Below are positions 1-11,147 of a stretch of DNA of 64,000 bases, one piece after another (within the stretch, counting starts at the first letter, position 1; the number at the start of each line of letters is the position of its first letter). Made by a program: the position numbers and the translations under genes. This DNA is from Datisca glomerata (lineage: Eukaryota > Streptophyta > Magnoliopsida > Cucurbitales > Datiscaceae). The stretch is from contig QANY01002203.1 of assembly GCA_003255025.1 (NCBI GenBank), positions 275,273 to 339,272 of the forward strand, given 5' to 3'. The notes below the pieces were generated by a model that saw nothing but the letters and a program-made list of their open reading frames with translations, was not told the DNA's origin and ran no database searches.

Positions 1-429
1 TCTATGCCCCACATAGAGAACGGCCAAGGTGCGGCCATTACATGTAAAGGGGATGCGGGTACGTGAATTTTATCCGCATAAATTTGACATTTTATCCGTC
101 AGATTCTAGAGTTAACCAATAATATCCTGCTCTCAAGATTTGTTTGGCCATCATATATCCATTAGCATGAACTCCACAAATTCTTTCATGAATCTCCTCT
201 ATGATTTGATTCGCTTCCCTTGCATCAACACATCTTAAGAGCACCCTATCATGGTTTCTTTTGTAGAGTATTTCACCATTCAAGAAGAAACCCATGGACA
301 ATCTTCTAATAGTGCTTTATCATTCTCAGAAGCCTTGGATGGATATTCTCCATTCTTTATATACTGTTTGATGTCGTATTACCAAGGTCTCGTGTCTGGC
401 TCTTCTTCAATGCCCATACAGTGAGCAGG
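1..429 (-). pseudogene. integrase N-terminal region, decayed
   Basis: An open segment at 92-301 encodes the region before and through the integrase zinc-binding domain (FFLNGEILYKRN, AKQILRAGYYW). Bases 1-91 continue in another frame with ASPLHVMAAPWPFSMWG, matching the homologous stretch at 36360-36430. Compared with that copy, about 22 nt are missing just after the LTLES codons. The loss removes the stretch that would carry the zinc-finger cysteines and shifts the frame. Upstream, 302-429 encodes the acidic EEEPDTRPW linker in yet another frame, with one base lost near the AENDK-like segment. In an intact element this protein would insert the cDNA into the genome; this copy cannot. Confidence 0.8.
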
Positions 430-1106
430 AAAATCTCGCCTCTCAATTTTTATGGGTTGAACTTCTTCCTTAAAGTCTGCAGCAAACATGGACGCTAGAG
501 TTGCTAGCGCATCTGCGATTTGATTATTCTCTCTGGGTATATGGTCAAATGAGATCACTTCAAAAGTTCGACTTAACTCAATGACATGTTTTTCATAAGG
601 TATTAGCTTAGAGTCTCTAGCTTCTCATTCTCCGTTCAGTTGTCGTATCACCAATAGCGAATCTCCGTACACTCGAAGCTTCTTTATCTTCATATCACAA
701 GCTGCTTGAATTCCCATGGAACATGCCTCATATTCTGCCACATTATTTGTATAGTCAAAGTATAGTTTTTCCGTGAATGGAAAAAAATCCCTTTAGGTAA
801 TATGATGATTGCCCCAATTCCATGTCCTACATCATTAGATGCACCATCATATAGCGTTGTCCACAATTCTGGGTCTGCAGATTCTTCTTCATTTTTGAAT
901 ATGACTGAAACGCTTTCATCAGGGAAATCAAACTTCATAGGCTCATAATCTTGCATTGGTTGATCTGCAAGATAATCAGCAAGTACGCTTCCTTTTATTG
1001 ACTTCCTCGTGACATAGACAATATCATATTCTGTGAGTAACATTTGCCATTTAGCAATCCGTCCAGAAAGTGATGGCTTTTCAAAGATATAGTTGATAGG
1101 GTCCAT
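430..1106 (-). pseudogene. second RNase H domain of element A
   Basis: The frame continues from the polymerase ORF after a single in-frame TAG near 1119. The segment DPINYIFEKPSLSGRIAKWQ closes the first RNase H/connection region, and KGSVLADYLADQP marks the tether seen in plant gypsy elements. A new RNase H fold then begins with ELWTTLYDGASNDVGHGIGA, containing the expected early aspartate. The frame is lost near 790, but shifted frames continue with YGDSLLVIRQLNGEW-like and HIPRENNQIADALATLASM-like residues, typical of the archaeal-type second RNase H of the Tat lineage. The family's role is removal of template RNA during reverse transcription. The assignment is firm; activity is impossible with these lesions. 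Confidence 0.8.
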
Positions 1107-1118
1107 CTTTGAAATTAA

Positions 1119-2471
1119 CTAAGTGGTGTGGTATAACATGTATTGTCTAAGCCGATGAGCAACCCAGGCCAATGCACAACACGTTTTCTCCAACATCGAA
1201 TAATTAGCCTCATAATTTGTGAACCTTTTGCTTAAATAGTATATTGCTTGTTCTTTCCTTCCAGAAGCGTCATGCTGACCAAGTACGCAACCCATGGATT
1301 TTTCGGTTACTGTAAGATACAAAATGAGTGGACACCCTGGAGTTGGAGGAACAAGTATGGGTGGATTTTGCAAGTATTGCTTGATCTTCTCAAAAGCAAT
1401 TTGACAATCATCATTCCATCCTTCTGTATCACTTTTGCGGAGAAGTTTAAAAATAGTTTCACAAGTTGCAGTTAGCTGTGAGATGAAACGGGCTATGTAA
1501 CTTAAGCTCCCCAAGAAACCTCTAACTTCCTTTTGAGTTTGAGGTGGTGGCATATCAATGATGGCTCGAACCTTATCAGGGTCAACTTTTATTCCTTCCT
1601 TGCTCACGACAAAACCAAGTAGTTTCCCTGAAGACGTTGCGAATGTACATTTTGTCGGGTTAAGCTTTAACTGAAACTTTCTCAACCGTCTAAATAGTTT
1701 TCGTAGAGTGACCGTATGATCTTCTCCTTGACATGATTTGGCAATCATATCATCAACGTATACTTCGATTTCTTTATGCATCATATCATGAAACAATATT
1801 ACCATTGCTCGCTGGTAAGTTGCCCCTACATTCTTCAGACCAAATGGCATAACCTTATAATAAAATGTACCCCACAAAGTTATAAAAGTTGTCTTTTCAC
1901 GGTCTTCAGGAGCCATTTTGATTTGGTTATACCCTGAAAAACCATCCATGAAAGAGAAGGTTGAATGTCCCGCAGTATTATCTACTAAGACATTGATATG
2001 AGGTAATGGAAAATTATCCTTGGGGCTTGCCCGATTCAAATCTCTATAATAGACGCACACCCTTACTTTCCCATTTTTCTTCAGCACTGGGACTATGTTA
2101 GCAACCCATTCAGGATATTTTGCTACTTCTAGAAAACCCGCATCTACTTGCTTTTTAACTTCTTCTTTGATCTGTACCAGCATGTCTGGTTTCATTTTCC
2201 TTAACTTTTGTCGCACTGGTTTACTTTCGGGCCTAAGTGGCAAATGATGAACCACGATATCAGTGTCAAGACCTGGCATATCTTGGTAAGACCATGCAAA
2301 GACATCAATATACTCTTTGAGTAAGTAAATTAATTCTTGGCGGCCTTGGCTTGTCATTGAAGTGCCGATTTGGACTTCTTTCGTCTCTCCCTCCAATCCC
2401 AAATTTATCACCTCCGTTAACTCTTGATATGGTTGAGTTATTTTTTCATCTGACTCTACCATTTTTAACAT
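1119..2471 (-). pseudogene. gypsy reverse transcriptase and first RNase H
   Basis: This 450-codon open stretch contains the pre-RT tether (LKEYIDVFAWSYQDMPG, residues about 52-67), a KNGKVRVCVYYRDLN motif (about 132-146), SFMDGFSGYNQIKMAPEDRE with a catalytic aspartate (about 173-192), MPFGLKNVGATYQRAM, and the catalytic YVDD box at 238-241. The RNase H region follows with YYLSKRFTNYEANYS and RLRQYMLYHTT. The usual aspartate of the VDYRDLN motif is tyrosine here, a likely decay change. The ORF ends at an in-frame TAG beyond which homology continues. In family members this is the DNA polymerase that copies the element RNA. Confidence 0.92.
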
Positions 2472-2934
2472 TTTCGGAGATGGTTCGAAATTATCCTCGT
2501 CACTTTCACCTGACTCTACGCTAAGAATGGGATTGTCAAAGTTGTTGCTTATGCTCTTGTTTTCAAAATCACCGTTCTCGAACCTGAATCGGATTATTGG
2601 ATGAAAAGAAGGTGAAAGAAAAAAAAATAAAAATAAATAAACAATGCATGAGTATGGACAACATTTCAGAAATGGAAAAAGAAGACATAGACGGAAGAAA
2701 CAAAAAGAAACTGGATATTTATCATCAGCAAAAGGAGACGAAAAAAGTTTTTTAGATTTTCATTCAAAAAGATGACATGAAATAGACGAGAACATAGGCC
2801 CATAACAATGAAATTCCTAAGGCATTGGGTATAATCATTAGCATTTTGGCATGAACACATTACTCTTGAAAATTCTCGAGAAGCATTGGTAGTTCGGTGA
2901 CGTCCCAATTGTTAAGTTCATGATCTGAATCGTA
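2472..2934 (-). other. degenerate inter-domain spacer between G-patch and RT
   Basis: The reverse-strand translation is acidic and low in complexity, as expected for the linker before RT in this lineage. It is broken by stops. The A-rich run at 2618-2640 and the open frame at 2666-2908 show no recognisable domain. No separate gene is supported. Confidence 0.5.
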
Positions 2935-3393
2935 TCAAAAAACAAAGTCCTCTGTACTTGAACTTGATGATTTTCTCAGGATTATGGATATTGAAAGCTC
3001 GGCGATATCATCTTCAAGGTTGTACTGCTCTACTATAACCGGTTCTTCGAATGAAATTCCTCCACTCCTAAAGGATTTAGAAATATGGGGTATGATTGCC
3101 ATTCCAACATCGAATTCCCTATTTTCAAGCCTAGCAATCCTTTTTTCTTTCTTTTGAGCTTCCACTCTCCCTCTATCAGCCTTGGTCGGTCTATATCCAA
3201 GTCCAAACCTTTGCTCATTTTTGTCCCAGTCAATTAACTTTTTTATGCCTTGATGCTCACTCCCGAGTCTCTTACCTGGCTGGTATCCCCCTTTGATCAT
3301 CAACCTTGCAACCATCTGAGATGCTTTTGATAGGTTTGGCATTGGAGATGGTTTCCTACTAGCAACAAACGTGGTGTTCGCAATCTCAAATGA
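2935..3393 (-). pseudogene. G-patch-like segment of the element A polyprotein
   Basis: After an in-frame TGA that ends the protease-containing stretch, the same frame reads on through KPSPMPNLSKASQMVARLM into MIKGGYQPGKRLGSEHQG, a glycine-rich G-patch signature (about residues 15-35 of the open segment). It is followed by FGLGYRPTKADRGRV and a lysine-rich run. A G-patch between protease and RT is known in some plant Tat-type polyproteins. G-patches usually bind RNA or helicases; a role here is inferred only. The segment ends at an in-frame TGA. Confidence 0.75.
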
Positions 3394-4128
3394 TCAAAAT
3401 GAGCACTCCAATGCTTCCTCTGCCGCCTCGACATATGGCATGGTGGCTGGCTTGGATACCAACAAATCTTCTTCCCCATATATACATATGAGTTTATGAT
3501 CCATTATGAATTTCAGCTTCTGATGTAAGGAAGAAGGTACTGCCCCAGCAGAGTGAATACATGGTAGACCCAAAAGGAAACTGTATGCTGGATTTATGTC
3601 CATCACTTGGAAAACAATATTGAATATGCATGGTCCAATTCGGATAGGTATCTTTATGTCTCCGATTACTTCTCTTCGGGTACCGTCGAATGCTCTTACT
3701 ATCATCATGCTCGGCTGCATATGTGTCGCGTCCACTGGGAGCTTTGCCAGTGTGGATCTTGGCATTACATTTAGAGATGAGCCATTATCAATCAATACTT
3801 TTGCAACAATATAATCCTTACATTTTACGGATATATGTAAAGCTCTGGTGTGCTCAGTACCATCGGCCGGGATTTCATCATCTGTGAAAATGATAAAATT
3901 CGGTGCGGTATTTCTCACAATTCCACTCAACTTTTCCACCGTAATGTCATGACAGACATATGCTTGATTCAAAACCTTCAATAATGCTTGGCGATGTGGT
4001 TCAGAATTCAGAAAAAGTGACAGTAAGGATATGCGAACAGGTAAGCGATTAAGTTGTTCAATCACCTTATACTCGCTTTGCTTGATGAGCTTCAAAAATT
4101 CACATACTTCTTCTTCAGACACTGCTCT
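3394..4128 (-). pseudogene. retropepsin-like aspartic protease
   Basis: The frame contains YIVAKVLIDNGSSLNVMPRS (the aspartate at about residue 112 of the open stretch), which fits the plant gypsy protease active site with DNGS in place of D[ST]G. It is followed by the flap-like GTRREVIGDIKIPIRIGP and by YSFLLGLPCIHSAGAVPSSLHQ, the second conserved protease block. Upstream, SLLSLFLNSEPHRQALLKVL is the typical lead-in segment. There is no proper ATG: the segment is the middle of one polyprotein frame, bounded by in-frame stops near 4128 and 3394. Its family role is to cut Gag-Pol into mature proteins. Confidence 0.88.
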
Positions 4129-4662
4129 TTATTTCTCCGTATCTCTTATTATATCTGGGTCTATCACTTGGCCGCCATGCATTTCTCCTTGGAATTCATG
4201 ACCATTGTCGCCTTCTTTGGCCTTCCCTTTCCTTTGCCTTTCAAACACATCACTTTTATCCGTTTTCAAAATTTCTGACGTGTTGCATCTGCCACTCCTC
4301 GTCATCGCACCTACTCCCGAAATATTAGTTTTGGGGAGATCGAGGTCAGACAGATTTAGCTCTTGAGTTTTGTCATTACTGCTTGTAATAACCTCATATC
4401 CGTACATCCAGGGTACTGCTCTTGAATCTTTGTAAGCGAACGCACCCGGTATTTGAATGGTGATAGGCATCGGAGCTTAAGACGTAGTTGTACGAGTTGA
4501 CTTTTCCTCGTAATGTATTGTGAGAGGTTTTGGGATATATGACGACATCTCAACGCTAACTTCAGATGATTCTTTAGTTATCATGAGGACTAAAGAGTCA
4601 TCTTCTTGGTATTTCCTTTCTCCTTTATGACTTATCGTAAGTATCTTTGCATCCAACAACTT
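4129..4662 (-). pseudogene. gag-protease linker with in-frame stops
   Basis: Two open pieces (4477-4659 and 4129-4470) lie in the same frame as the flanking gag and protease segments, separated only by single stop codons. Recognisable family phrases are VPWMYGYEV, a GVGAMTRSGR element, and KGKAKEGD. The uninterrupted frame across the stops shows these are nonsense mutations in one ancestral ORF rather than separate genes. Confidence 0.7.
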
Positions 4663-5244
4663 TTACACTTCCTTTTTAAAATTAGCACACTCCTCAATTG
4701 TATGCCCCGTCACCTTCTTATGAAACAAACAATCGAAGTCATGCATAGGCTTCCTAGAAACACACTCATCCTCTGAGCGTGTTGGGTAGGTGTACCCTGC
4801 TCTAGAAAGAAGATGAAAAAATATTTCCATTGACGTGCTCACATCATCCACGTCCCTCTTTCCATATGAAAAATATTCCTCAATTGCATTCACGGCAGGA
4901 TTCCCATGATTTGGTAGAGAGTTGGAATTGATATCTGGATTCCCATTTGCCTTTTTGAAATTCAACCATACAGCCTTGATCAGTGCCTGTACTCTACCTT
5001 TTAATGTCGTGCAATTCTCAGTCGAATGTCCCACTGCCATAGCATGATACTCACAGCGAGCAGTCGGATCATACCACATTGGGTATGGTGGTTGTAGAGG
5101 TTCATAAGGAATTGACACTAATTGATTATTCCGTATCAATTGAGGTAAGAGTTCTGTATATGACATGGGGATTGGATCATATTGGATAAAATGTTGATTA
5201 TTTCTATTTCCCCTCAGAGGCTGATCAGCCTGACCGATATTTTA
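4663..5244 (-). pseudogene. gag C-terminal part with two CxxHx5Hx4C motifs
   Basis: The segment is in frame with the main gag ORF across two adjacent stops at about 5242-5247. It reads through NNQHFIQYDPIPMSYTELLP into CEYHAMAVGHSTENC and later CLFHKKVTGHTIEEC, both spaced C-x2-H-x5-H-x4-C like a variant nucleocapsid zinc knuckle. Such motifs bind the packaged RNA in retroelement Gag. The piece ends at an in-frame TAA, after which homology continues as KLLDAKILTIS. Confidence 0.8.
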
Positions 5245-6564
5245 CTAGTGAGTCGGTCTTCTGAAACCGGGTCTTGGGTTATTTTGAAATGTTGATTGTT
5301 GAGAGTGATAATTGTATGAAATTTGCGAGGTATTAGCCACGTATGATGTTGTAGACTTGGGTCCTTCCCCATACTTTGAAAATCCTGATCCCAGGTTCAC
5401 AGCTTGTGATGGGTACCCGGAATTGATCATCTGCACATCCCCTTCTTTTCGCTTCAATGGAGGCCCCTTTTTTATTGACGATGTATCTGATATAATTTCC
5501 AAAATTCTTCCATTCTTTATCCCATACTCAATCCTTTCACCGATCACTATGATGTCAGAGAAGTTGTTTGAAGCGTTTCCAATCATTCTTTCATAGAATG
5601 TAGGTCTCAAGGTGTTAATAAACATTCCATCCATCTCCTTGTCTGACAATGGCGGGCGTACCTGAGCAGCTAATTCCCTCCACCTTTGTGCATATTCTTT
5701 AAAGCCTTCTGTAGGTTTTTTCTCCATCCTTTGTAAGTCCAAACGATCAGGGGCTATGTCTGTGTTGTACTTATATTGTCTTAAAAAAGCATCTGCTAGA
5801 TCTTTCCACCTCTGAATATGTTGGTTATCCAATTGGATATACCAACGAGATGCGGCTCCCATCAGGCTATCTTGAAAGAAATGAATCAGCAGCTTATCAT
5901 CATTTGCACAAGCAGCCATTTTTCTGCAATACATAATAAGGTGACTTCTGGGGCACGTACTACCATCATATTTTTCAAACTCAGGTAGTTTGAATTTATG
6001 TGGGATGTTCACATCAGGGACCAAACATAATTGGGTGGCATCAATGGTACCGTATACATCAGAACCTTCAATAGCACGTAATCTCTCCTCCAGAAAGTCC
6101 AATTTATCTTTCGATCGTGGGTCATCACTTGGCTTGGTAATAGGCTTATGTATCTTTAGGTCATCAACATCGGTTATGATGATTGGCTCGTTAACAAGTT
6201 CGCCTTGTGGAGTGAAAGTCTGGTTGTGACCACATGCCATCGCGGATGGGTTGTACCCAGTTTTTCCTGTCTGCATTGTTTCCTGGACATTTGGAAATGG
6301 ATGATGCTGGATATTTATTGGTGGTGAAGCGTGCTGAAACTGGTCAACCTGATGACGTTGATATGTTGGAGTGAACCCAGGAGGGTAAAGTGGAGTATCG
6401 TTTGGCAGTTGATTTTGTGATGATTGAGCTCCTTGCGGATTTTCAAAACAGGCCTTTCCCTTACTTGCGGCCAGGAGTTCGAGGACTTTAGCCATTTGCT
6501 CTTTTAGCTCCCTAATCTCTTCCTTCATTTCCTCTCGTGATTGCTCTCTTTCCTGCTCGTCCAT
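5245..6564 (-). pseudogene. retrotransposon Gag (capsid) of element A
   Basis: The 439-codon ORF starts with MDEQEREQSREEMKEEIREL, a charged predicted coiled coil (residues 1-33), then a proline- and glutamine-rich stretch (45-100). The Pfam-type retrotransposon gag domain is visible at about 191-348 (KLPEFEKYDGSTCPRSHL, GAASRWYIQL, DLADAFLRQYKYN, EGFKEYAQRWRELAAQV, PTFYERMIG). The start ATG is plausible because the upstream sequence has no matching frame. It terminates early at two adjacent stop codons; the homologous frame continues downstream. Gag would form the particle that packages the element RNA. Confidence 0.9.
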
Positions 6565-6822
6565 GACCCTAACTTGAGCTCGAGTTCGATAGGGATGTCG
6601 AAGTTGTCGGGCTATCTTTGAAAAATTTCTTTAAAATAAAAATAAAGCAATGAGATGTAGATTTTTGCTAATAAAAAGAAGAAATAACGAGAGTCAACTT
6701 ATGCATGAGAAATGATACTGCGCGAAGTGAAAGTTCTAGAGTAATCAATTTCATTCAATTAGTAAAGCCATCCACTATATTTGAGTATGTAGAAGTCAAT
6801 TACATTACTTCATAACATGAGT

Positions 6823-7625
6823 TCATATAAAACGACCAAAATGACCTAAATCCCGGTTGACCTCTTCCAAAAATTTAGACAAGTTCTCCCCATTAGGATG
6901 GATGGGCAAGAGATTTTTCTTCAAAAATGAAGCTTGTTCCGCCAAATTGCTCGCTCTCACAGCCATGCCTTTAAGCCATTCCACAACCTGCTCAGATTGT
7001 CGTCGAATTGAGTTGTACTCTTGTTGTAGCAACTGATAATCATATCTTAGTATATCAACATTAGCGTCATTGTTTCTTGCCAACCTTTCTGCCACGTTCT
7101 GATAAGCTCTAACTTGGTGCTCAAGGCTTGCGATGACTTTCAATAATTCTTCAGAATCATTTATTGACTCAGTCTTTTTAACTTTCTGATTCTCTAAATC
7201 AACTTGCAAATTATCAACGATTCGTTTTAAGGCGTCATATTGCTCTTCTAACTCGATGATGTACGCATTTTTCTTATCAACAGTTCCTTTCACCTCTTCT
7301 AGAATTTCTCGTACGAGTTTATTTTCCCTCTCTAACTTCACGATTTGATCCTCTTGTTCGTAGATTACCCATCGCAAGTTCTTATTGTCTTCCGCCATCT
7401 TTCTAATTTTGTTGCCCAATTGGGGAGTGTTAGTTCCCAACTCTGAGTTTTTCCGCTTTAGATACGCCTGATCCTCAACCTTATTTCTTAACTCTTTGAG
7501 TCGTTCTTCAGCTTCGATTCTGTGCTTCTCAGACAAATTCGCCTCGACTGCTAGTCGTCTGTTTTCTTTCAAAAGGGCTAGAACTTTTTTACGCTCCTCA
7601 TATAACTCATCTAGCTCCTCTTTTT
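6823..7625 (-). pseudogene. ORF1 C-terminal coiled-coil region
   Basis: The open stretch at 6823-7572 encodes about 249 residues dominated by heptad-like E/K/L patterns (KENRRLAVEANLSEKHRIEA, ELEEQYDALKRIVDNLQVDL), strongly predicting a long coiled coil. The frame extends upstream to about 7625 (ELDELYEERKKVLALL). It joins the previous ORF1 segment by a one-step frameshift near 7615-7625. Plant proteins with a DUF7745 domain followed by such a coil are often automatically named girdin-like. The function is unknown. Its position upstream of gag on the same strand fits ORF1 of Ogre/Tat elements. Confidence 0.7.
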
Positions 7626-8956
7626 AGCAATCCTTTGATGAACTTCTAGTGATTTGGCTGATGGTACATCCTCAATTGGTGAGGCAATAATTATTTTGTT
7701 TCTACTCTCAAGCCATGATTTATACTCCTTTGTGCAGTTCATGCGATTCTTTTCATTTCGCATCCTTCTTGTTATTTTCCAAGCTCCAATCAGCTGCTGT
7801 AGTTTTAGTTCAATTTCTTGAGAATCGTAACTAACCTCAATATCCTTCAATGCATGTGTGGTGGGGACAAACTGTCTCATGTATAATTGACGGAGTGCCA
7901 TTAGCGGAGCATAACTAGTACAACCCCATGGTCCTGGGAGCGGAACCCATTGAAAATCACCACATCTGTAGATCATTGGTGTTAACGGCATCCAATGGGA
8001 CTTTCAAATAACATTCTCATCTTTCAACTTGGATAGGTATGAGAGCCAAGCCCCTTTTTTGGGAAACTGCGGATTCCATTTGGCCATTCTAAATTCTGAA
8101 ATAGGCATCCTCGTCTTCACCCATGGACTTGAGAACTTAACTTGAGGACACTTGAAATCTAGCGGACATCTTAGATGGCTGAGAATCCAAATACACAAAA
8201 GAGTTGAGGAGCCGATGAACTTCCCTTTTCCAGACACCCGGATGTGATTCAAAGAACGGATAGTCTCAACGAGAATTGAGATAACAGGGTTAACCCCATG
8301 TTTGACTTGAAGGAACATTTTTATCACTTTATCATCCATATAACCTTGGATCTTTGGAAATAACACGGCGCCATAAATACACAGAGCATAAAGAGTCATG
8401 CCTTTATCCTTCTTCAAGAAATTCTGGGTGAGATCTAAAAGGTAATCTAACGGCACACACTCATTTCCCCCTTTAATTTTCAAACTTTTCTCAATCTCAG
8501 AAGCATGGACAGTACCCAAGAGCTTAGACAAAGCTCTCTTCAACTTGAGCTTTTTGTCATAGTTATAAACTTTGTTGGCATTTTGCAACGGGACATTCAG
8601 TAGTGCTTGATATCCTTCAATTGTGGGAGTACGATCAATTATTCCAAAGGTGAAACATCTATAATGAGGGTCCTAGAAATGTATTAAATCTTCAAGGACG
8701 GGAATGTTGACTACAATGTACAATAGATAAGCTATGTGACCATATTTTCTGACAAACAAACTTTTCTGCTCTGATGAAAAATCCTCCCATATCTTCTTCA
8801 ACCTCTCCAAGTCAATGCGTGGGAACTCTGTCTTAGTGATTGATGGTAGAAGAACAACGTCTTCCTTTTTCAGACAATCTCCTTTATGTTTCTGCGATTC
8901 CTCTGACCATTGGGCTACCGTACTTGATCTTCTATCACACTCGAAGTGGGAGTCAT
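7611..8956 (-). pseudogene. ORF1 with DUF7745-like domain, broken
   Basis: A likely start ATG lies at 8956. After an early frameshift the frame reads DLERLKKIWEDF and FVRKYGHIAYLLYIVV, then a stop in place of the usual tryptophan before DPHYRCFTFGIIDRTPTIEG. This FWDPxYRCFTF-type signature is what I recognise as the plant DUF7745 family. The longest open piece (8004-8588) continues to a TGA at 8004. The frame then resumes at once as SHWMPLTPMIYRCGDFQWVP and runs to 7611. The biochemical role of the domain is unknown. The family assignment is from memory of the motif and should be confirmed with an HMM search. Confidence 0.65.
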
Positions 8957-9568
8957 GGTCTCTAAAATATGAATGAATTGATTACTTCTTTACAATCCCA
9001 TCACGCAGCACGATGCATGTATGCAAAACACAAAGATGAAGTTAGAAGTGAAACAATGACGAGAAGACATGTTTAAGTGACACAAGACATATATACATGC
9101 ACAAAATTGATCATGATTTTAGCAGAAATCTAACGTTGGTCATGATGTGGGCTCTAAAAACATAATACATGTGTGGTTGAGATCTAAAAATATTTTAATA
9201 GGCTCCCAGGTTGTCCACACTGTTATCTGAATAGAGTAACAGGGCCCCCCAAACGGTATCCCGAAAGGGTCGACCTGAGTGAGAACTTTCATGAGCCTGC
9301 ACGGGAACCTCAATTCCACGAAGGCATTCCACTACTCATTCTCGCTAATCCTAAAGGGAAACCCCTGGTATAAGGCTAGTGTGTATGTGTGAAAGTAAAA
9401 ATTATGTAAAAAAATATACTTCGTAAAAAAACTTATGTACGACTACAGTTACGAAAAAAATTAATAAATCATATAAACGAAGCAAGAACCAATACAAAAG
9501 GATAACATAGGATGAAATTTTGGCTTGACTCTCTATTGATCTAAAGATGGTTAGACCAATTGTTAAGC
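8957..9568 (-). other. element A leader (5' untranslated region)
   Basis: About 0.6 kb between the primer-binding site and ORF1 shows no open frame of note. It holds a moderately GC-rich stretch at 9195-9380 with short complementary blocks, which could fold in the packaged RNA. No gene is seen. Confidence 0.5.
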
Positions 9569-9586
9569 TCCCCAGTGGAGTCGCCA
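9569..9586 (-). promoter_or_regulatory. primer-binding site, tRNA-Arg type
   Basis: The reverse strand reads TGGCGACTCCACTGGGGA three bases after the LTR end. It starts with TGG, as expected for pairing with a tRNA CCA end. Sequences very close to this are the primer sites of plant Ogre/Tat elements and are assigned to tRNA-Arg; the tRNA identity is from general knowledge. Confidence 0.75.
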
Positions 9587-10400
9587 AGCTATCGCAACGT
9601 GCGTGCGACGTGGAGTGGCGATTAAAATAATTCATTTTTTAAGGAAAAAGAAATTTGGAGTCGCCACCAATCATTTTAGGGTGTGAGTGGTCACCCAATT
9701 TTAAGATGAAAATTTTTAGTCTACGAAAACTCAAAATTGGTTCAGGAGTCATTTGTGTGTGGGGAAGGTATTAGCACCCCACAACACCCATTATAAAATG
9801 GTTACCAAATTTAATCAAATGCTATCCATTTTTTTATTTTAAGGAAAAAGTTAAAGAGATTTATTTTTGAATGTCCCATTTGAGGAATTTTGTATCATAG
9901 AAATGAACAAAATAAATTGCTTTTAATGGGTGGTTCAAAGACCATTGAAAAAAATTTTCTTTTTTTTTGTATTCTCATATCTTTTTAAATCAAAGCATTA
10001 TTAGAGTTATTCTCGGTATCCCAAGAATAACTCATCGCCTCAGTAGTTCAAGAAGTTTGGTATCCCAAAAATCTCAAAGTTCATCGTCGGCCTTTTTTTA
10101 GTGAAAATTAAATAATAGAAGTAACAAAATCTAAATCTAATTATTAAAATTATAATCCACGCATACATGAACATTAATTATAATAATAAGGGGATAATGT
10201 GAGAATCGCATTATAAGCATGGCGATGCAAAAATGCTAAATAAATAAACATGTAAAGGAAATTAATGTTAATAATTACAACAAAATGGAAGTACAAGAAT
10301 AGAGATAAGTTATAGGATGTCAAATTATAGAAAACATAAAATGTTGAGATTATAAAAATGTAAGAATAAAGTAAAAGACTATATTATGTAATAAATGAAA

Positions 10401-10543
10401 NNNNNNNNNNNNNNNNNNNNNNNNNNNNNNNNNNNNNNNNNNNNNNNNNNNNNNNNNNNNNNNNNNNNNNNNNNNNNNNNNNNNNNNNNNNNNNNNNNNN
10501 NNNNNNNNNNNNNNNNNNNNNNNNNNNNNNNNNNNNNNNNNNN
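10401..10543. other. assembly gap (143 N) inside an LTR
   Basis: Unknown bases. Translations across this gap are meaningless. The matching part of the other LTR copy (about 39180-40080) is longer than the distance spanned here, so the N count need not be the true gap size. Confidence 0.95.
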
Positions 10544-11138
10544 AAAGTTTCACAACTTAGATATTTGCATAATCTTGTATAGAGGTTTTACTCTCTATTT
10601 TATGCATTGTTATGTGTGAGAAAATTATCCTAGAGGATTTTTGCATCAAATGTACACTTTCAACCCATTAAAAGGATTGATTCAAATTTGGTTAATTTTT
10701 CCACCCCTCAAAACTTTATCATCATCCTCATTAATTAAGTTGATGACAAAGATATCTCAATATCCAACTTGTAAAGATATCTCAATATCCAACTTGTAAA
10801 GAAATCATCAAAGCATAAATTTAAAATGTTAAGATTTAAATGAGGAGAAATGATAGGGAATGAACAATCTACTTATGTATATAAAAAAAATACAAAAGAT
10901 ATCAACTACATTCATATGAAGAAGAGAGATGAACAAAATATATTATGAACAAATATACCAAACAATTAAGCTACATTGAGAAGAAGAAATGGAAGAAGAT
11001 GAAGATAATAGAAGTGTAGAACATCTTGCTCTCTCTAAAATCACCTCTCTTTCCAACCCCTCTCTTTCTCACTCTAAAAAAATGACTTCCCCTTTTTTTA
11101 CTCCCCAAAAGACCTCCTTAAGTGAAGACTTCATTCCT

Positions 11139-11147
11139 ATTTATAGG
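11139..11147 (-). promoter_or_regulatory. LTR TATA box, element A
   Basis: The reverse strand reads GCCTATAAATAGGA. The same GCCTATAAATAG context occurs at 35502-35512 and 38599-38610 at the corresponding LTR position. This makes it the likely core promoter of the family. Confidence 0.7.

Noticed and set aside
92..301. Short open frame read as a small gene
   Set aside because: It is the middle of a gypsy integrase frame, as the homologous longer stretch at 36111 shows.
10350..10619. Open frames on both strands across the N gap
   Set aside because: They consist almost wholly of unknown bases and carry no coding evidence.
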